Source: Rikenella microfusus (lineage in GTDB: Bacteria > Bacteroidota > Bacteroidia > Bacteroidales > Tenuifilaceae). From it: 64,000 nucleotides of DNA. Shown piece by piece: positions 1-9,369 of this stretch (positions are counted from its first letter, which is position 1; every line of letters begins with the position of its first letter). Both the position numbers and the translations under genes were made by a program. Location of the stretch: contig DYKO01000002.1 of NCBI GenBank assembly GCA_020722565.1, positions 146,725-210,724 of the forward strand, read 5' to 3'. The notes below the pieces were generated by a model. It was not told where the DNA came from, searched no databases, and worked only from the letters and a program-made list of their open reading frames with translations.

Positions 1-1029
1 TTTAAAAACCGTTGGTATAACGAGGGTGTCGCAAAATTTGCAGAAATACTTAGGCATAATACAGACAATTTGAATGAATTTTCCTACGAAGCAATACATA
101 ACCTAACCAAATATGTTAATGGTACTATTGGTGCCATTTTTATAAAAAACAGCGATAATCTCAACGATGTATATTTAGAACTATTAGCTACATATGCCTA
201 TGAAAAAAGAAAGTATGAAGAAAAAAACATACGTTTCGGAGAGGGCTTAGTAGGAAGATGTGCCCAGGAAGCTGAAACCATTTATATAACAGAAATTCCA
301 AAGGGATACATAAAAATTGCATCGGGTCTTGGTGAAGATGAGCCAACAGTGCTGTTACTAGTGCCCATGAAGATTAATGATGAGGTTCATGGCGTGATTG
401 AACTAGCCTCATTTGAATCCATTGAGGATTATCAGATTAAGTTCATTGAAAAGATAGGTGAAAACATAGCCGCCACGATATCTAACGTAAAAATCAACAT
501 ACGCACTGCTAAACTTCTTGAGGAATCTAGAATAAAATCCGAAGAACTAGCATCTCAAGAAGAGGAAATGCGCCAGAACATGGAGGAGCTACAAGCTACT
601 CAGGAGGAATCGGCGCGAAAATCGGCTGAAATGGAAAGCTTAATTAACGCGCTGCACTCCTCGAGTTATGTAATAGAATACGATTTGAACGGTCATATAA
701 TCAGTGTAAATCAGGCCTATCTTGCCCTAACAGGACAAACAGAAAGCGATGTAGTGGGTTCGCACCATTCCGATAACATAGAGATGAATGAAGAGCAAAA
801 ACTCACCTATCAGAAATTCTGGCAGGATTTACGCAACGGTATAATTAAGAAAGAAACCAATAAGGTAAGGATTGGGGGTAAAACCTTTACATTTATCGAA
901 ACCTATTCACCTATTTTGAATGAAAACAGAAAGGTGGTAAAAATTCTGAAAATAGCCCATAATATCACCGATTTTATTGAAAACAAGAATGATAAGTTGG
1001 GCGGAATCGAAGCAAAGAAGAAAAAATAA
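1..1029 (+). CDS. GAF/PAS sensor protein, N-terminus cut by window edge
   Basis: The frame is open from the first base, so this is the C-terminal 342 codons of a larger gene and the apparent TTG start at 70 is not real. The first codons (RWYNEGVAKFAEILR) resemble the HAMP-to-GAF junction of Bacteroidota membrane sensor kinases. A GAF domain covers about codons 24-165, a Glu-rich coiled coil about 165-210 (SQEEEMRQNMEELQATQEE), and a PAS domain the last 120 codons (SSSYVIEYDLNGHIISVNQAY). No histidine kinase, cyclase or phosphatase domain follows; the protein ends in a Lys-rich tail. It is probably a membrane-anchored signal sensor acting through a partner. The missing N-terminus would decide the class. 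Sensor role confident, output unknown. Confidence 0.8.
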   Translation, partial: FKNRWYNEGVAKFAEILRHNTDNLNEFSYEAIHNLTKYVNGTIGAIFIKNSDNLNDVYLELLATYAYEKRKYEEKNIRFGEGLVGRCAQEAETIYITEIPKGYIKIASGLGEDEPTVLLLVPMKINDEVHGVIELASFESIEDYQIKFIEKIGENIAATISNVKINIRTAKLLEESRIKSEELASQEEEMRQNMEELQATQEESARKSAEMESLINALHSSSYVIEYDLNGHIISVNQAYLALTGQTESDVVGSHHSDNIEMNEEQKLTYQKFWQDLRNGIIKKETNKVRIGGKTFTFIETYSPILNENRKVVKILKIAHNITDFIENKNDKLGGIEAKKKK

Positions 1030-1046
1030 TATAATATAATATAATA

Positions 1047-1075
1047 AAAAAGGCCGGATTTTACCGGTCTTTCTT
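1047..1075. terminator. Bidirectional hairpin terminator
   Basis: An 8-bp stem (AAGGCCGG with CCGGTCTT, one G-T pair) around ATTTTA, with A-rich and T-rich flanks. It lies between two convergent genes, so it can end both transcripts. Confidence 0.75.
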
Positions 1076-1092
1076 ATTTTCGGTAGTAATTT

Positions 1093-2070
1093 CTATCGAA
1101 AGTTGATACCAACACCAGCGTTAAATATTCCATAATCGCCAAGAGCATAATCAAAATGAAAAGCAAGGATGGCTAATTTAAGCCTTACACCGAGGTTGGC
1201 GGTGAAACCGTTGTTCATGAAATCGAATTCAACCGGATTGGTTATCGAACCCACCTCATCTACGTTGTAGGTTCCCTTGAGTGCCACTTCGGTTTTGGAG
1301 TGATTATAGCCTATGCCACCATACACCGTTAGCACCGGTATGGACTTAGAAACCAACAACCTGACAGTGTAGCCCGAAGCCTTAAAATCCAGTTTTTGCT
1401 TATCGGGCTTACTAATGTCGAACGAGGAGCGAAACTGTGTGTATCCAAAAAATACCGAAGCGTTAATGGGGATGCGCTTGGCAAAGGGAATGAATTCCAG
1501 AAATTCATTCTTAATCCCAACGCCCCACATGCCAAAATTGCCCACTCCTGAAATATTTACAGTAGGGAAAAATCGGCCAACTAGCTCGGTATGGAGGGGT
1601 AAACCTTTTGCTAACTGGATAACAGGTGCGGGAATAAACTGAAGATTTGCGCCTACAGGCATGTTTAGGGTATTTGAACCAGTAGCCTTATCAGTGAGGA
1701 CTGTTGCACCGGACTTTTTTCCGGTAACAGTGGGGGAAAGGTTACTTTGACCGCTTTGAATCTGCCAGTATTCGAGATTAAGTTTACTTACGTCAAAAGT
1801 TTTATCTGAAGAAGCAGGAATTGTAATGGGAACAGTAAAGGTTATATCAAAGCCAAGCAAGCCGTGGGGTTTTGCTGAATTATACCAGCCAGAATTCAAG
1901 CTCATACCCAAACTTTTACCAAATGGTTCAAGGTATGCTTTACTCAACTTTTGTGCATCTGCTAAATTGCCCTTTAAAAAGGCAACCACATCCTCTTGTG
2001 CGCTTATTCGTCCTGCAATTAGGATAGGCAAAACTACCAGTACTAATAGTTTCGATTTTATAAATTTCAT
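1093..2070 (-). CDS. Secreted outer-membrane beta-barrel protein, DUF6588-like
   Basis: The 325-residue product has a signal peptide (residues 1-25, ending RISAQ) and then alternating hydrophobic/polar strands ending in an aromatic-Arg C-terminus (GINFR), as in outer-membrane barrels. The segment LNSGWYNSAKPH followed by GFDITFTV is what I associate with the Bacteroidota family DUF6588; I recall this rather than having searched it. No enzyme motif is visible. It is monocistronic with its own promoter-like upstream sequence and shares a terminator with the convergent sensor gene. Function unknown; envelope location is well supported. Confidence 0.7.
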   Translation of the reverse strand: MKFIKSKLLVLVVLPILIAGRISAQEDVVAFLKGNLADAQKLSKAYLEPFGKSLGMSLNSGWYNSAKPHGLLGFDITFTVPITIPASSDKTFDVSKLNLEYWQIQSGQSNLSPTVTGKKSGATVLTDKATGSNTLNMPVGANLQFIPAPVIQLAKGLPLHTELVGRFFPTVNISGVGNFGMWGVGIKNEFLEFIPFAKRIPINASVFFGYTQFRSSFDISKPDKQKLDFKASGYTVRLLVSKSIPVLTVYGGIGYNHSKTEVALKGTYNVDEVGSITNPVEFDFMNNGFTANLGVRLKLAILAFHFDYALGDYGIFNAGVGINFR

Positions 2071-2103
2071 ATGAGTTAGGTTTATTTAATTCATAAATTT
2101 AAA

Positions 2104-2134
2104 CAAAGTAAATGCATTTAGGTTTTAAAGTCAA
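2104..2134 (-). promoter_or_regulatory. Promoter-like sequence for the DUF6588-like gene
   Basis: On the minus strand TTGAC is followed after 19 bases by TACTTTG, a near match to the Bacteroidota -33/-7 pair (TTG and TAnnTTTG, here one base short). It sits 34 bases before the start codon. Confidence 0.4.
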
Positions 2135-2175
2135 CTTTAACAAACAAAAAATGTTAAAATAAGTGATAAAAACAA

Positions 2176-2183
2176 TAAATTTG
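2176..2183 (+). promoter_or_regulatory. -7 element for rarA
   Basis: TAAATTTG matches TAnnTTTG exactly. It ends only 13 bases before the rarA ATG, so the predicted leader is about 6-7 nt, with no room for a ribosome binding site. No clear -33 element. Confidence 0.5.
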
Positions 2184-2196
2184 TAAAAAATATACC

Positions 2197-3471
2197 ATGC
2201 ACCACATACCACTGGCAGAGCGGATGCGGCCTAAAACGCTAAATGAGTACATTGGACAGGAACATCTTGTTGGTTCAAAAGGAGTTATACGCCAAATGGT
2301 AAGTCGCGCAACTCTCAGCTCATTTATTCTTTGGGGACCACCAGGTGTTGGTAAAACAACTCTTGCCAGAGTTGTGGCAAACGAATTGAACAGACCATTT
2401 TACACGCTGAGTGCTATTAGCTCGGGGGTAAAAGATGTTCGTGATGTTATAGAAAAGGCTAAATCGCAAAAGTTTTTCAATACACCTCCTCCAATCCTAT
2501 TTATCGATGAGATTCATCGATTTAGTAAATCGCAGCAGGACTCGCTCCTTAGTGCAGTTGAACAGGGTATCTTTATACTTATAGGTGCCACAACCGAAAA
2601 TCCATCGTTTGAGGTTATTACCCCTCTCCTATCGCGATGTCAGATATATATACTTAAACCATTGTCTGATGAAGAATTAGAGATTTTATTTAAAAGGGCA
2701 ATTGAAGTAGATACTGAACTAAAACAGCTTCGGTTTGAGCTCAAGGAAAGGGAAGCCCTTTTCCGATTTTCAGGAGGCGATGCCCGTAAACTATACAATA
2801 TCATTGAGTTGCTTGCATCCACACAAAGTAAAGATGGATGTGTAGAAATTACCAATCAGAAAGTGGTTGAGGTACTACAGCAGAACCCTGCTATGTATGA
2901 TAAAAACGGGGAGATGCACTACGACATAATTTCCGCCTTTATTAAATCAATTCGAGGTAGTGACCCGAATGCTGCTGTTTACTGGTTAGCTCGTATGATT
3001 GAGGGAGGCGAAGAACCCAAATTTATTGCCCGACGATTGGTTATTCTTGCGGCTGAGGATATTGGACTGGCCAATCCCAATGCGTTGCTTATGGCCACAA
3101 GCTGTTTTCAAGCTGTACAAGTAATTGGCATGCCCGAGTCCAGAATAATACTTTCCGAAGCCACCATTTACCTTGCAACATGTGCCAAAAGCAACTCAGC
3201 CTATGAGGCCATTGGCAATGCCCAGCGATTGGTAAGAGAAACTGGTAATTTACCTGTGCCGCTTCATTTGCGCAATGCACCTACAGAACTGATGAGAGAT
3301 ATAGGATATGGTACCGATTACAAGTATGCCCATAGCTACGAGGGAAATTTTGTAAATCAGGAATTCCTACCGGAAAAACTTGCAGGTACCACCTTTTACA
3401 TACCACAAAAAAATAGCCGGGAGGATGAAATTGCTACACGTTTAAGGGTTTTATGGAAAGATAAGTATTAA
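2197..3471 (+). CDS. rarA: Replication-associated recombination protein A (AAA+ ATPase)
   Basis: RarA (MgsA/Mgs1 family) is a clamp-loader-like AAA+ ATPase acting at stalled replication forks in the cytoplasm. The 424 residues carry Walker A at about 47-55 (GPPGVGKTT), Walker B at about 101-108 (LFIDEIHR), a sensor-1 stretch (IGATTENPSF, about 130-139), and the C-terminal tetramerisation region with LARMIEGGEEP and AAEDIGLANP. Length is normal. The ATG at 2197 fits the conserved beginning PLAERMRPKTLNEYIGQ. kdsA follows after 15 bases in the same direction, so the two may be cotranscribed. Assignment is firm. Confidence 0.96.
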   Translation: MHHIPLAERMRPKTLNEYIGQEHLVGSKGVIRQMVSRATLSSFILWGPPGVGKTTLARVVANELNRPFYTLSAISSGVKDVRDVIEKAKSQKFFNTPPPILFIDEIHRFSKSQQDSLLSAVEQGIFILIGATTENPSFEVITPLLSRCQIYILKPLSDEELEILFKRAIEVDTELKQLRFELKEREALFRFSGGDARKLYNIIELLASTQSKDGCVEITNQKVVEVLQQNPAMYDKNGEMHYDIISAFIKSIRGSDPNAAVYWLARMIEGGEEPKFIARRLVILAAEDIGLANPNALLMATSCFQAVQVIGMPESRIILSEATIYLATCAKSNSAYEAIGNAQRLVRETGNLPVPLHLRNAPTELMRDIGYGTDYKYAHSYEGNFVNQEFLPEKLAGTTFYIPQKNSREDEIATRLRVLWKDKY

Positions 3472-3486
3472 AATAAATAATTGACT

Positions 3487-4311
3487 ATGAAAATATTAAA
3501 ATCAGTTAACGGTATTAAGTATTTAGATTCAGGGAACTTTTTCTTAATGGCCGGTCCCTGTGTGGTGGAGAGTGAGGAAACTGTTCTCCGTATTGCAGAT
3601 ATTGTTGTTAACATAACCGACAAGTTTAGGATACCCTATATCTTTAAGGCGTCATACCGTAAAGCTAATCGTTCACGAATTGATTCATTTTCAGGTATTG
3701 GAGATGAAAAAGCGCTTAACATTTTAAGGAAGGTTCGGGACAAATTTGGTGTTCCTATAGTTACCGATATTCACAGTGCGCCTGAAGCTGCTTTAGCTGC
3801 AGAATATGTAGATGTTTTGCAGATACCTGCCTTTCTTTGTCGCCAAACTGATTTGCTCATTGCTGCGGCAAAAACCGGAAAGGTAGTAAATATAAAAAAA
3901 GGTCAGTTTGTATCACCTGAATCAATGAAGTTTGCAGCACAAAAGGTAATTGATTCGGGTAATCCCAATGTAATACTAACGGACAGAGGAACCCAGTTTG
4001 GATACCATGATTTAATTGTAGATTTCAGAGGGATTCCCACAATGAAAGCCTTTGGCTTTCCTGTAGTAGTTGATGTTACCCATTCGCTCCAGCAGCCCAA
4101 TCAAACCACGGGTGTAACCGGTGGTCGCCCCGATATGATTGAAAGCATATCAAGGGCAGCCATAGCAACGAGTGCCGACGGGATATTCATGGAAACCCAT
4201 ACCAATCCCGCTGAAGCGCTCTCAGATGGAGCTAATATGCTCAATATTAAATACCTGGAAAATTTACTTGACCGGCTGGTAAAAATCCGACAGGTTATCA
4301 GAAATTTTTAA
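3487..4311 (+). CDS. kdsA: 3-deoxy-8-phosphooctulonate synthase
   Basis: KdsA condenses phosphoenolpyruvate with arabinose-5-phosphate to give KDO-8-phosphate, a precursor of the LPS inner core. The 274-residue protein has [11 protein letters not shown] near the N-terminus, [12 protein letters not shown], the substrate loop FLCRQTDLL and the late motifs DVTHSLQQP and METHTNP. The Cys in GPC is, from knowledge of the family, the metal ligand of the metal-dependent class (the E. coli class has Asn there). YRKANRSR is an unusual variant of the common FDKANRS. I chose ATG at 3487; a TTG two codons earlier is less likely. The stop overlaps the convergent kinase gene by 14 bases. Confidence 0.95.
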   Translation: MKILKSVNGIKYLDSGNFFLMAGPCVVESEETVLRIADIVVNITDKFRIPYIFKASYRKANRSRIDSFSGIGDEKALNILRKVRDKFGVPIVTDIHSAPEAALAAEYVDVLQIPAFLCRQTDLLIAAAKTGKVVNIKKGQFVSPESMKFAAQKVIDSGNPNVILTDRGTQFGYHDLIVDFRGIPTMKAFGFPVVVDVTHSLQQPNQTTGVTGGRPDMIESISRAAIATSADGIFMETHTNPAEALSDGANMLNIKYLENLLDRLVKIRQVIRNF

Positions 4312-5728
4312 CGTAAATGTTTAGTAAATTGTTTATTTTTTGCATGAGAAGTTGGGCATTAATTGGTTTTGAAATATAATCGTTGCAGCCCACCTCAAAG
4401 CATTTAATATTATCGTGCGGCAGAGCATATGCTGTTTGTGCTATAATGGGTAGTTCAGGAAAATATTGACGAATACGCATGGTTGCCTCGTATCCATCAA
4501 TTAGTGGCATTTGAATATCCATAAGAATTATATCGATTTGCTTTCCATTGATGGTTTTATCAATAACCTCCTGCCCATTGCGTGCCCATTCTATTTGGGC
4601 ATGGGTATCGGCCAAAACGGTCAATAAATACTTGTAGTTGGTTTCAATATCCTCTGCAATCAGTATGGTTTTTCCTGACCAGTTATATTCGGGTGTGCGA
4701 GCCTTAAATATTACTGAGCCATCGTTAACGGTTCGGGATTCGTGGTAAGGAAGAGTGAAGTTAAATGTAGTGCCAATACCTTCGGACGATTCAAACCAGA
4801 TAGAACCTCCCAAAAGTTCAATAATGTGTTTTGAAATGTATAAGCCAATTCCGGTTCCGCCATATTTTCGCGTTGAGCCCTCCTGAACCTGACGGAAAGG
4901 TTCAAAAATAATATCCTGCTTGTCTTGAGGAATTCCAATACCTGTATCTCGAACAAAAAAATCAATGTCATTCTTCTCATGATTTACAACGTAGCCAAAT
5001 TCAACGCTTCCACGCTCGGTAAACTTAAGAGCATTACCAATAAGATTAACAAGTACCTGCCGTAAGCGTTGAGGATCGGTATAAAGTATATTCGACTCAT
5101 CGTCGTTAAGATTTAAAACCCTGATATTGATATGTTCCTTTTCCTGCTTGAATTTTATTTCATTGAAGAAGGTGTAAACCTCAAACATAAGGTTGTCGAG
5201 ATTACAATCGGTGGGGTTTATGGTAAGCTGACCAGCATCTATTTTGGAAAGATCTATAATATCGTCAATTAGATTAATTAGCATCATGCCATTATGATAA
5301 ATGATATCGATGTACCTATCACGCTTGTCCTGCGATTCCTCATTTTTAAGAAGTTGGGCAAACCCTAAAATCCCATTCATAGGGGTGCGAATTTCATGGC
5401 TCATGTTGGCCAGAAAATTGGACTTAAGAATATCGGCCTCCTCGGCTTTTATCTTGGCATTATGTAGGGCTGTTTCAAGGCGCTGAAGTTCTAAATGAGC
5501 ACTAGCAAGCAAATCGGATTGTTCGTCATTTGCTATCTGAAGCTCTTTGGATTGAATTTTTAAACTCTGAACCTCAGCCGTCAATTGCTCAACTAACAAT
5601 TTATAATTAGTGCGATTTTCAGATACTAAATTTCTTTTTCTCTCTAACCTGAGGGTAATCCTGTAGGTTAAAACAGAAAACAACAAAACTATTAAAGCAT
5701 TGATTATTAATGAAATTGCTAGAGACAT
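4298..5728 (-). CDS. Hybrid histidine kinase with C-terminal receiver
   Basis: The 476-residue protein has one N-terminal membrane helix (about 5-22), a coiled coil (about 30-100), a HisKA domain with phospho-acceptor His111 in [12 protein letters not shown], an HATPase domain with N-box (NLIGNALKF), G1 (DTGIGIP) and G2 (GGTGIGLYI), and a receiver domain (about 352-470) with phospho-acceptor Asp404 in ILMDIQMP. There is no periplasmic sensor and no separate Hpt or DNA-binding regulator nearby, so input probably comes through the helix or a partner. No regulator gene is adjacent; it looks like an orphan. Its 3' end overlaps kdsA on the opposite strand. Confidence 0.92.
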   Translation of the reverse strand: MSLAISLIINALIVLLFSVLTYRITLRLERKRNLVSENRTNYKLLVEQLTAEVQSLKIQSKELQIANDEQSDLLASAHLELQRLETALHNAKIKAEEADILKSNFLANMSHEIRTPMNGILGFAQLLKNEESQDKRDRYIDIIYHNGMMLINLIDDIIDLSKIDAGQLTINPTDCNLDNLMFEVYTFFNEIKFKQEKEHINIRVLNLNDDESNILYTDPQRLRQVLVNLIGNALKFTERGSVEFGYVVNHEKNDIDFFVRDTGIGIPQDKQDIIFEPFRQVQEGSTRKYGGTGIGLYISKHIIELLGGSIWFESSEGIGTTFNFTLPYHESRTVNDGSVIFKARTPEYNWSGKTILIAEDIETNYKYLLTVLADTHAQIEWARNGQEVIDKTINGKQIDIILMDIQMPLIDGYEATMRIRQYFPELPIIAQTAYALPHDNIKCFEVGCNDYISKPINAQLLMQKINNLLNIYVKNF

Positions 5729-5852
5729 GAAAAATTAACCCTTTTCCCTAAAATTCTTTATTTTTAAACTTTTATACAAGCATTTTGTTACAAATATTAT
5801 AAGGTTTTTCTTAAATGTTTAATTTTAGTAAATGAACGGCAAGATTAAAATG

Positions 5853-5884
5853 ACAAAAGCTTCTTTTTCTAAAGAAGCTTTTGT
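5853..5884 (-). terminator. Strong hairpin terminator
   Basis: A 14-bp perfect stem (ACAAAAGCTTCTTT and its complement) around TTCT. It lies downstream of the beta-barrel pseudogene and upstream of the histidine kinase gene, both on the minus strand, and so separates their transcripts. Confidence 0.75.
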
Positions 5885-5903
5885 TGTTGAAAAATATTTT
5901 TTT

Positions 5904-6550
5904 TTAAAAAAATACTCCTAAGCTCATAATTAATTGGGGATTGCGTTGATCAAAAGCATATTTAGTATCACCTAGTGTTATACCCGATCCTAATTTGCTT
6001 AGGTTGCCCTCATACTTAATGTCAATGGCAATCTTTTTAAGGATATCGAGTCCTACGCCCACCTGATACCCAAAGGTGGCTGACTTAAAGTCATTTTTAA
6101 CCGTTTGACTGGTTAAATCGTCCAACTTATCCTTCAGACCATCCTTTTCGGACAATAGAACGGTAGCAACTGGTCCAAACCCCACCCTAACTGGACCGAA
6201 TTTCCAACCGATATTAACGGGTATGTCTACCTTATTAAAGCGTTGGGTTTCATTATAAATCTGATGAGCATTTACATCCTTTAAAACCACTTCGCCTTGA
6301 GAATGAGAAAAAAGCAATTCAGGTTGCATATAGAACCCCATAATCTGTACGCGGGCAAATAGCCCCAGATGCATACCAAGTTTAGAGTTGCCCTGCTCAA
6401 TAAGGTAATCGTTAACACCATCGTTGAGCGTAGTTTTATCGAATTTTACGTTGGTTGAGCTAACCCCCCCTTGACGCCTAAGCGAAAAAACTGTGCATTT
6501 GTGCTAATAGCAGCACACAAAATGGCTAACGCCACTACAATTCGTTTCAT
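5904..6550 (-). pseudogene. Outer-membrane beta-barrel gene with a one-base frameshift
   Basis: Reading starts at the ATG at 6548-6550 with a clear signal peptide (MKRIVVALAILCAAISTNAQ) and continues FFRLGVKGG. It then meets a run of seven C (6464-6470; G on the coding strand) and stops soon after. With an eighth G the frame would continue as VSSTNVKFDKTTLND, on through LGMHLGLFARVQIMGFYMQPELLF, and end in an aromatic C-terminus (SLGVFF). The restored protein of about 215 residues fits small Bacteroidota porin-like/PorT-like barrels. Either the run was miscalled, or the gene is broken, or it switches phase by slippage. Without repair only the C-terminal 156 codons form a long frame, and that starts with no signal peptide. 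Confidence 0.8.
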
Positions 6551-6600
6551 AGGTAATAATTTTTGGTTACGGCTTGAAATTAACAAAAACTGTGCAAAAT

Positions 6601-8076
6601 TTAGAAAAGCGGACTAATTAATCGAGCCAGAGCCTCCTTATAGGTATTTTTTAATGGTCGTTTACTCCAATTTTGTTGGGTAATAACCTGGCATTGAATC
6701 AAATCCGACAAAAAGTTATTTTCAAACTGTAGAGTTATTTCTTGGTCGTAAATAAAGGCGGCAACCTCAAAATTGTCCTCGAAGCTGCGGATATCCATAT
6801 TTGCAGAACCAACGGTAGAGAGTTTGCTGTCAATCATCATCAATTTGGAATGGTTAAAACCATTCTGGAAGAGGTAAACATTAATTCCTGCATCCAGAAG
6901 TTCAGAAACATAGGAAAGAGAGCTCCAGTAAACTATGGTTGAATCAGATTTTCCGGGTAGGATTAATTTAACATCGATTCCGCTTAATGCGGCGGTTTTT
7001 AATGCGGTAAGTATGCTCTCATTGGGGATAAAGTAGGGTGTAGAAATGTAGATGTGATGGTTAGCATGAGATATCGCATGAAAAAAGGCTTGCATTATAC
7101 TGGCCCAGTCGGAGTCGGGACCACTGGTAACAATTTGAATAGGATGGTAAGCGGTAATGGAGCTTTGCGGAAAGTATAACTCGCGATTGTTTATAATTTT
7201 GCCAGTAACGAAGTACCAATCGATTAAGAAGATCACTTGAAGAGATTTAACCGCCTCCCCTTCGATACGTAACATGGTGTCCTTCCATTGTCCAAGTTTC
7301 CGGTTTCCCTCAATGTACCTATCCGCAATATTCATACCCCCCATAAAACCAATCTTTCCATCAATTACTACCACCTTTCGGTGATTCCGGTAGTTTACTT
7401 TGCTGGTGAGCAATGGGAACCGCACTTCCATAAAGGGGAAAATCTCTACGCCTGCGTTATTAAGTTCACGAATGTATGATTTGGGTAAGCTCCAGCTTCC
7501 CACATCATCAAATATTACCTTAACCTTTACTCCCTCTTTAGCTTTGGTTATCAGAATATTCCTTATTCTGTTACCAAGTTTATCGTTTTGAATAATGTAA
7601 AATTCAATATGTATGCTTGATTCAGCTGAATATAGGGCATCGATAATGGAGTTGAAGGCATTATACCCATTTTGAAAAATTACGACCTCGTTACGTTCAG
7701 TTAGTAGTGCTTTGCTGTTATTTAAAAGAAGAGTTATGATACCTTGATGCTGTGACAACTTTGCGTCAATATCGATTTGACAGCCAAAATGAATTACCTG
7801 TTTGCGACTTAGATACTCAATTTGCTCAATGTCCTGTACCTCTTTCCGGCTAAAAATTTTCTCTTTTCTTCGATTTTGACCGAAAAAAATATAAAGAATC
7901 AAGCCTAAAACAGGTAGAGCAATTAGAAGTAAGACCCATGTGGATGTTTTAGCTGGGTCGCGCTTCTCTAATATTATCATTGCTGCAACAGCAATAACTG
8001 TAATAATGTAGATTCCCCAAAGAACATTTGATAGGTGGCTATACAAATTATCAATTAGTATATTACCAATAGTCAT
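6601..8076 (-). CDS. cls: Cardiolipin synthase (phospholipase D family)
   Basis: Joins phosphatidylglycerol molecules, or PG and PE, to make cardiolipin at the inner membrane. The 491-residue protein has two N-terminal membrane helices (about 16-36 and 46-65) and two HKD catalytic motifs: His232/Lys234/Asp239 (NHRKVVVIDGKIGFMGGMN) and His409/Lys411/Asp416 (NHSKLMMIDSKLSTVGSAN). Length and order match bacterial ClsA-type enzymes. A short-chain dehydrogenase gene lies 53 bases upstream on the same strand and may share a transcript. No clear promoter was seen directly in front. Confidence 0.95.
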   Translation of the reverse strand: MTIGNILIDNLYSHLSNVLWGIYIITVIAVAAMIILEKRDPAKTSTWVLLLIALPVLGLILYIFFGQNRRKEKIFSRKEVQDIEQIEYLSRKQVIHFGCQIDIDAKLSQHQGIITLLLNNSKALLTERNEVVIFQNGYNAFNSIIDALYSAESSIHIEFYIIQNDKLGNRIRNILITKAKEGVKVKVIFDDVGSWSLPKSYIRELNNAGVEIFPFMEVRFPLLTSKVNYRNHRKVVVIDGKIGFMGGMNIADRYIEGNRKLGQWKDTMLRIEGEAVKSLQVIFLIDWYFVTGKIINNRELYFPQSSITAYHPIQIVTSGPDSDWASIMQAFFHAISHANHHIYISTPYFIPNESILTALKTAALSGIDVKLILPGKSDSTIVYWSSLSYVSELLDAGINVYLFQNGFNHSKLMMIDSKLSTVGSANMDIRSFEDNFEVAAFIYDQEITLQFENNFLSDLIQCQVITQQNWSKRPLKNTYKEALARLISPLF

Positions 8077-8129
8077 AGTCGAATTTTCTCCTAAAATAGG
8101 AAAAAATCAGAAAAATAACAAGCCATTAC

Positions 8130-8957
8130 CTATTTAAAGGGGGAATTGGGCTCCTTTGCCATGTAGCTATAAAGTAACCTATCAATAATCGTTGGAAAGA
8201 TTCGTTGAAGTAGTACGGAAATCTTACCCTCTATGCCCATAATTAAATTTCTACGGCGATTAACAATACCTTTTACAATTATTCTTGCCACCTCCTCTGG
8301 CGTCATCATTTTTTTCTCATCGCGGGGTGAAATACCCTGAGGAGTTCCGTCGGCGGTTAATGCTGAGAAACGGACATTTGTTGCTGTGAAACCCGGTGAG
8401 GCAATCATTACATGCAATCCATTTCGTAAGTTTTCAATCCTTAGGGTTTCGAGGAAACCGTGTATGGCGAACTTTGATGCTGAGTAGCCGCAACGACCCG
8501 GTAAACCATGGAAACCAGCAATTGAACTTACACCAACAACCGATCCTTTTGATTCAATCAGGTAAGGAAGTGCAAATTTAGTGCAATTAACCGTACCCCA
8601 AAAGTTTACGTCCATGAGGCGACGGATAACCTTCAAATCAACATCTCTGAAAAGTGCGCGCATGGATACACCAGCATTATTTATTAGGATATCGATAGAA
8701 CCAAACTTGCTTACTGCCTGCTCAATTAAATTCCTGCAATCGCTTTCGATGGTTACATCGGTTTTAACAGGTAAAATATCTACGCCCATTGCCGATATCT
8801 GGGTGGCCACCACATCGAGCTCATCGACATTGCGTGCACCAATAACTATTTTGGTTTGGTACTTTGCAAATTCAAAAGTCAGCGCTTTTCCTATTCCGGA
8901 TGATGCACCGGTAATTACAACCACCTTTCCCTTTAGTTTTTTAAGTGTTTTTGACAT
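8130..8957 (-). CDS. Short-chain dehydrogenase/reductase
   Basis: A 275-residue classical SDR: Rossmann glycine motif TGASSGIGKA (about 17-26), NNAG near 92-95, catalytic Ser in VSSIAG, and catalytic YSASK. Such enzymes use NAD(P)(H) on alcohols, ketones or sterol/fatty substrates; the substrate cannot be told here. The C-terminal region (RIIVKGIVNRRRNLIMGIEGK) is basic and hydrophobic, as in SDRs attached to membranes. It is followed by cls, which hints only weakly at a lipid role. Confidence 0.85.
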   Translation of the reverse strand: MSKTLKKLKGKVVVITGASSGIGKALTFEFAKYQTKIVIGARNVDELDVVATQISAMGVDILPVKTDVTIESDCRNLIEQAVSKFGSIDILINNAGVSMRALFRDVDLKVIRRLMDVNFWGTVNCTKFALPYLIESKGSVVGVSSIAGFHGLPGRCGYSASKFAIHGFLETLRIENLRNGLHVMIASPGFTATNVRFSALTADGTPQGISPRDEKKMMTPEEVARIIVKGIVNRRRNLIMGIEGKISVLLQRIFPTIIDRLLYSYMAKEPNSPFK

Positions 8958-9105
8958 ATTTTTAGTTTTTCACAGCTAATTTACTAAATAAAGCGATTCA
9001 TTAACTTGAATTTCTGATAAACTGTCATTTTTTAATCTTTTTAATAGGAATGAACATTTTGAAATTCAATTGTTAAGTAAAATTTTCATATAGATGTGAA
9101 AAAAA

Positions 9106-9137
9106 TTTGTATATTTTAAAGAAAGGGTCTATCTTTG
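9106..9137 (+). promoter_or_regulatory. Promoter of tRNA-Lys
   Basis: TTTG at 9106-9109 and TATCTTTG at 9130-9137, spaced by 20 bases, match the Bacteroidota sigma factor consensus completely. Transcription would begin about 30 bases before the tRNA. This is the best promoter in the window. Confidence 0.8.
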
Positions 9138-9176
9138 CAGGGCAAAAAAGGAAACGAGTTCTCAACAAAATAGGTA

Positions 9177-9252
9177 GATTCAGTAGCTCAGCAGGTAGAG
9201 CACATCCCTTTTAAGGATGGGGTCCTGGGTTCGAATCCCAGCTGAATCACCA
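9177..9252 (+). tRNA. tRNA-Lys (anticodon UUU), CCA encoded
   Basis: The acceptor stem GATTCAG pairs with CTGAATC, followed by A and an encoded CCA. The D arm (GCTCAGCAGGTAGAGC), an anticodon stem CATCC/GGATG with loop CTTTTAA, and the T arm with GGTTCGAATCC are all present. Loop bases 34-36 (9210-9212) are TTT, so it reads AAA/AAG lysine codons. It has its own promoter and terminator. Confidence 0.98.
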
Positions 9253-9253
9253 T

Positions 9254-9283
9254 AAAGGTCCGAACGCAATCGGGCCTTTTTTT
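9254..9283 (+). terminator. Terminator of tRNA-Lys
   Basis: A 10-bp stem (AAAGGTCCGA with TCGGGCCTTT, one T-G pair) closed by ACGCAA and followed by a T-run. Confidence 0.85.
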
Positions 9284-9317
9284 ATTGGGGTAATTGCGTA
9301 ACATATGTAAATTGCTA

Positions 9318-9345
9318 AAAGGCCGGGCAAAATCACCCGGCCATT
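9318..9345 (-). terminator. Terminator after the GH13 lipoprotein gene
   Basis: GGCCGGG and CCCGGCC form a 7-bp GC-rich stem, with TTTT after it on the minus strand. It lies 25 bases past the GH13 stop codon. Confidence 0.7.
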
Positions 9346-9369
9346 TGCATCTTAATATAGAAAACTTTA

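Noticed and set aside
70-72. TTG as a true start for the GAF/PAS protein
   Set aside because: The frame is open to the window edge and the upstream codons read as a HAMP-GAF junction.
3481-3486. TTG as the kdsA start
   Set aside because: The ATG two codons later is the ordinary choice and the added residues are not conserved.
6375-6550. A normal short gene beginning at 6374 for the barrel protein
   Set aside because: That start would lack a signal peptide; the upstream codons in the other frame supply one, showing a frameshift.
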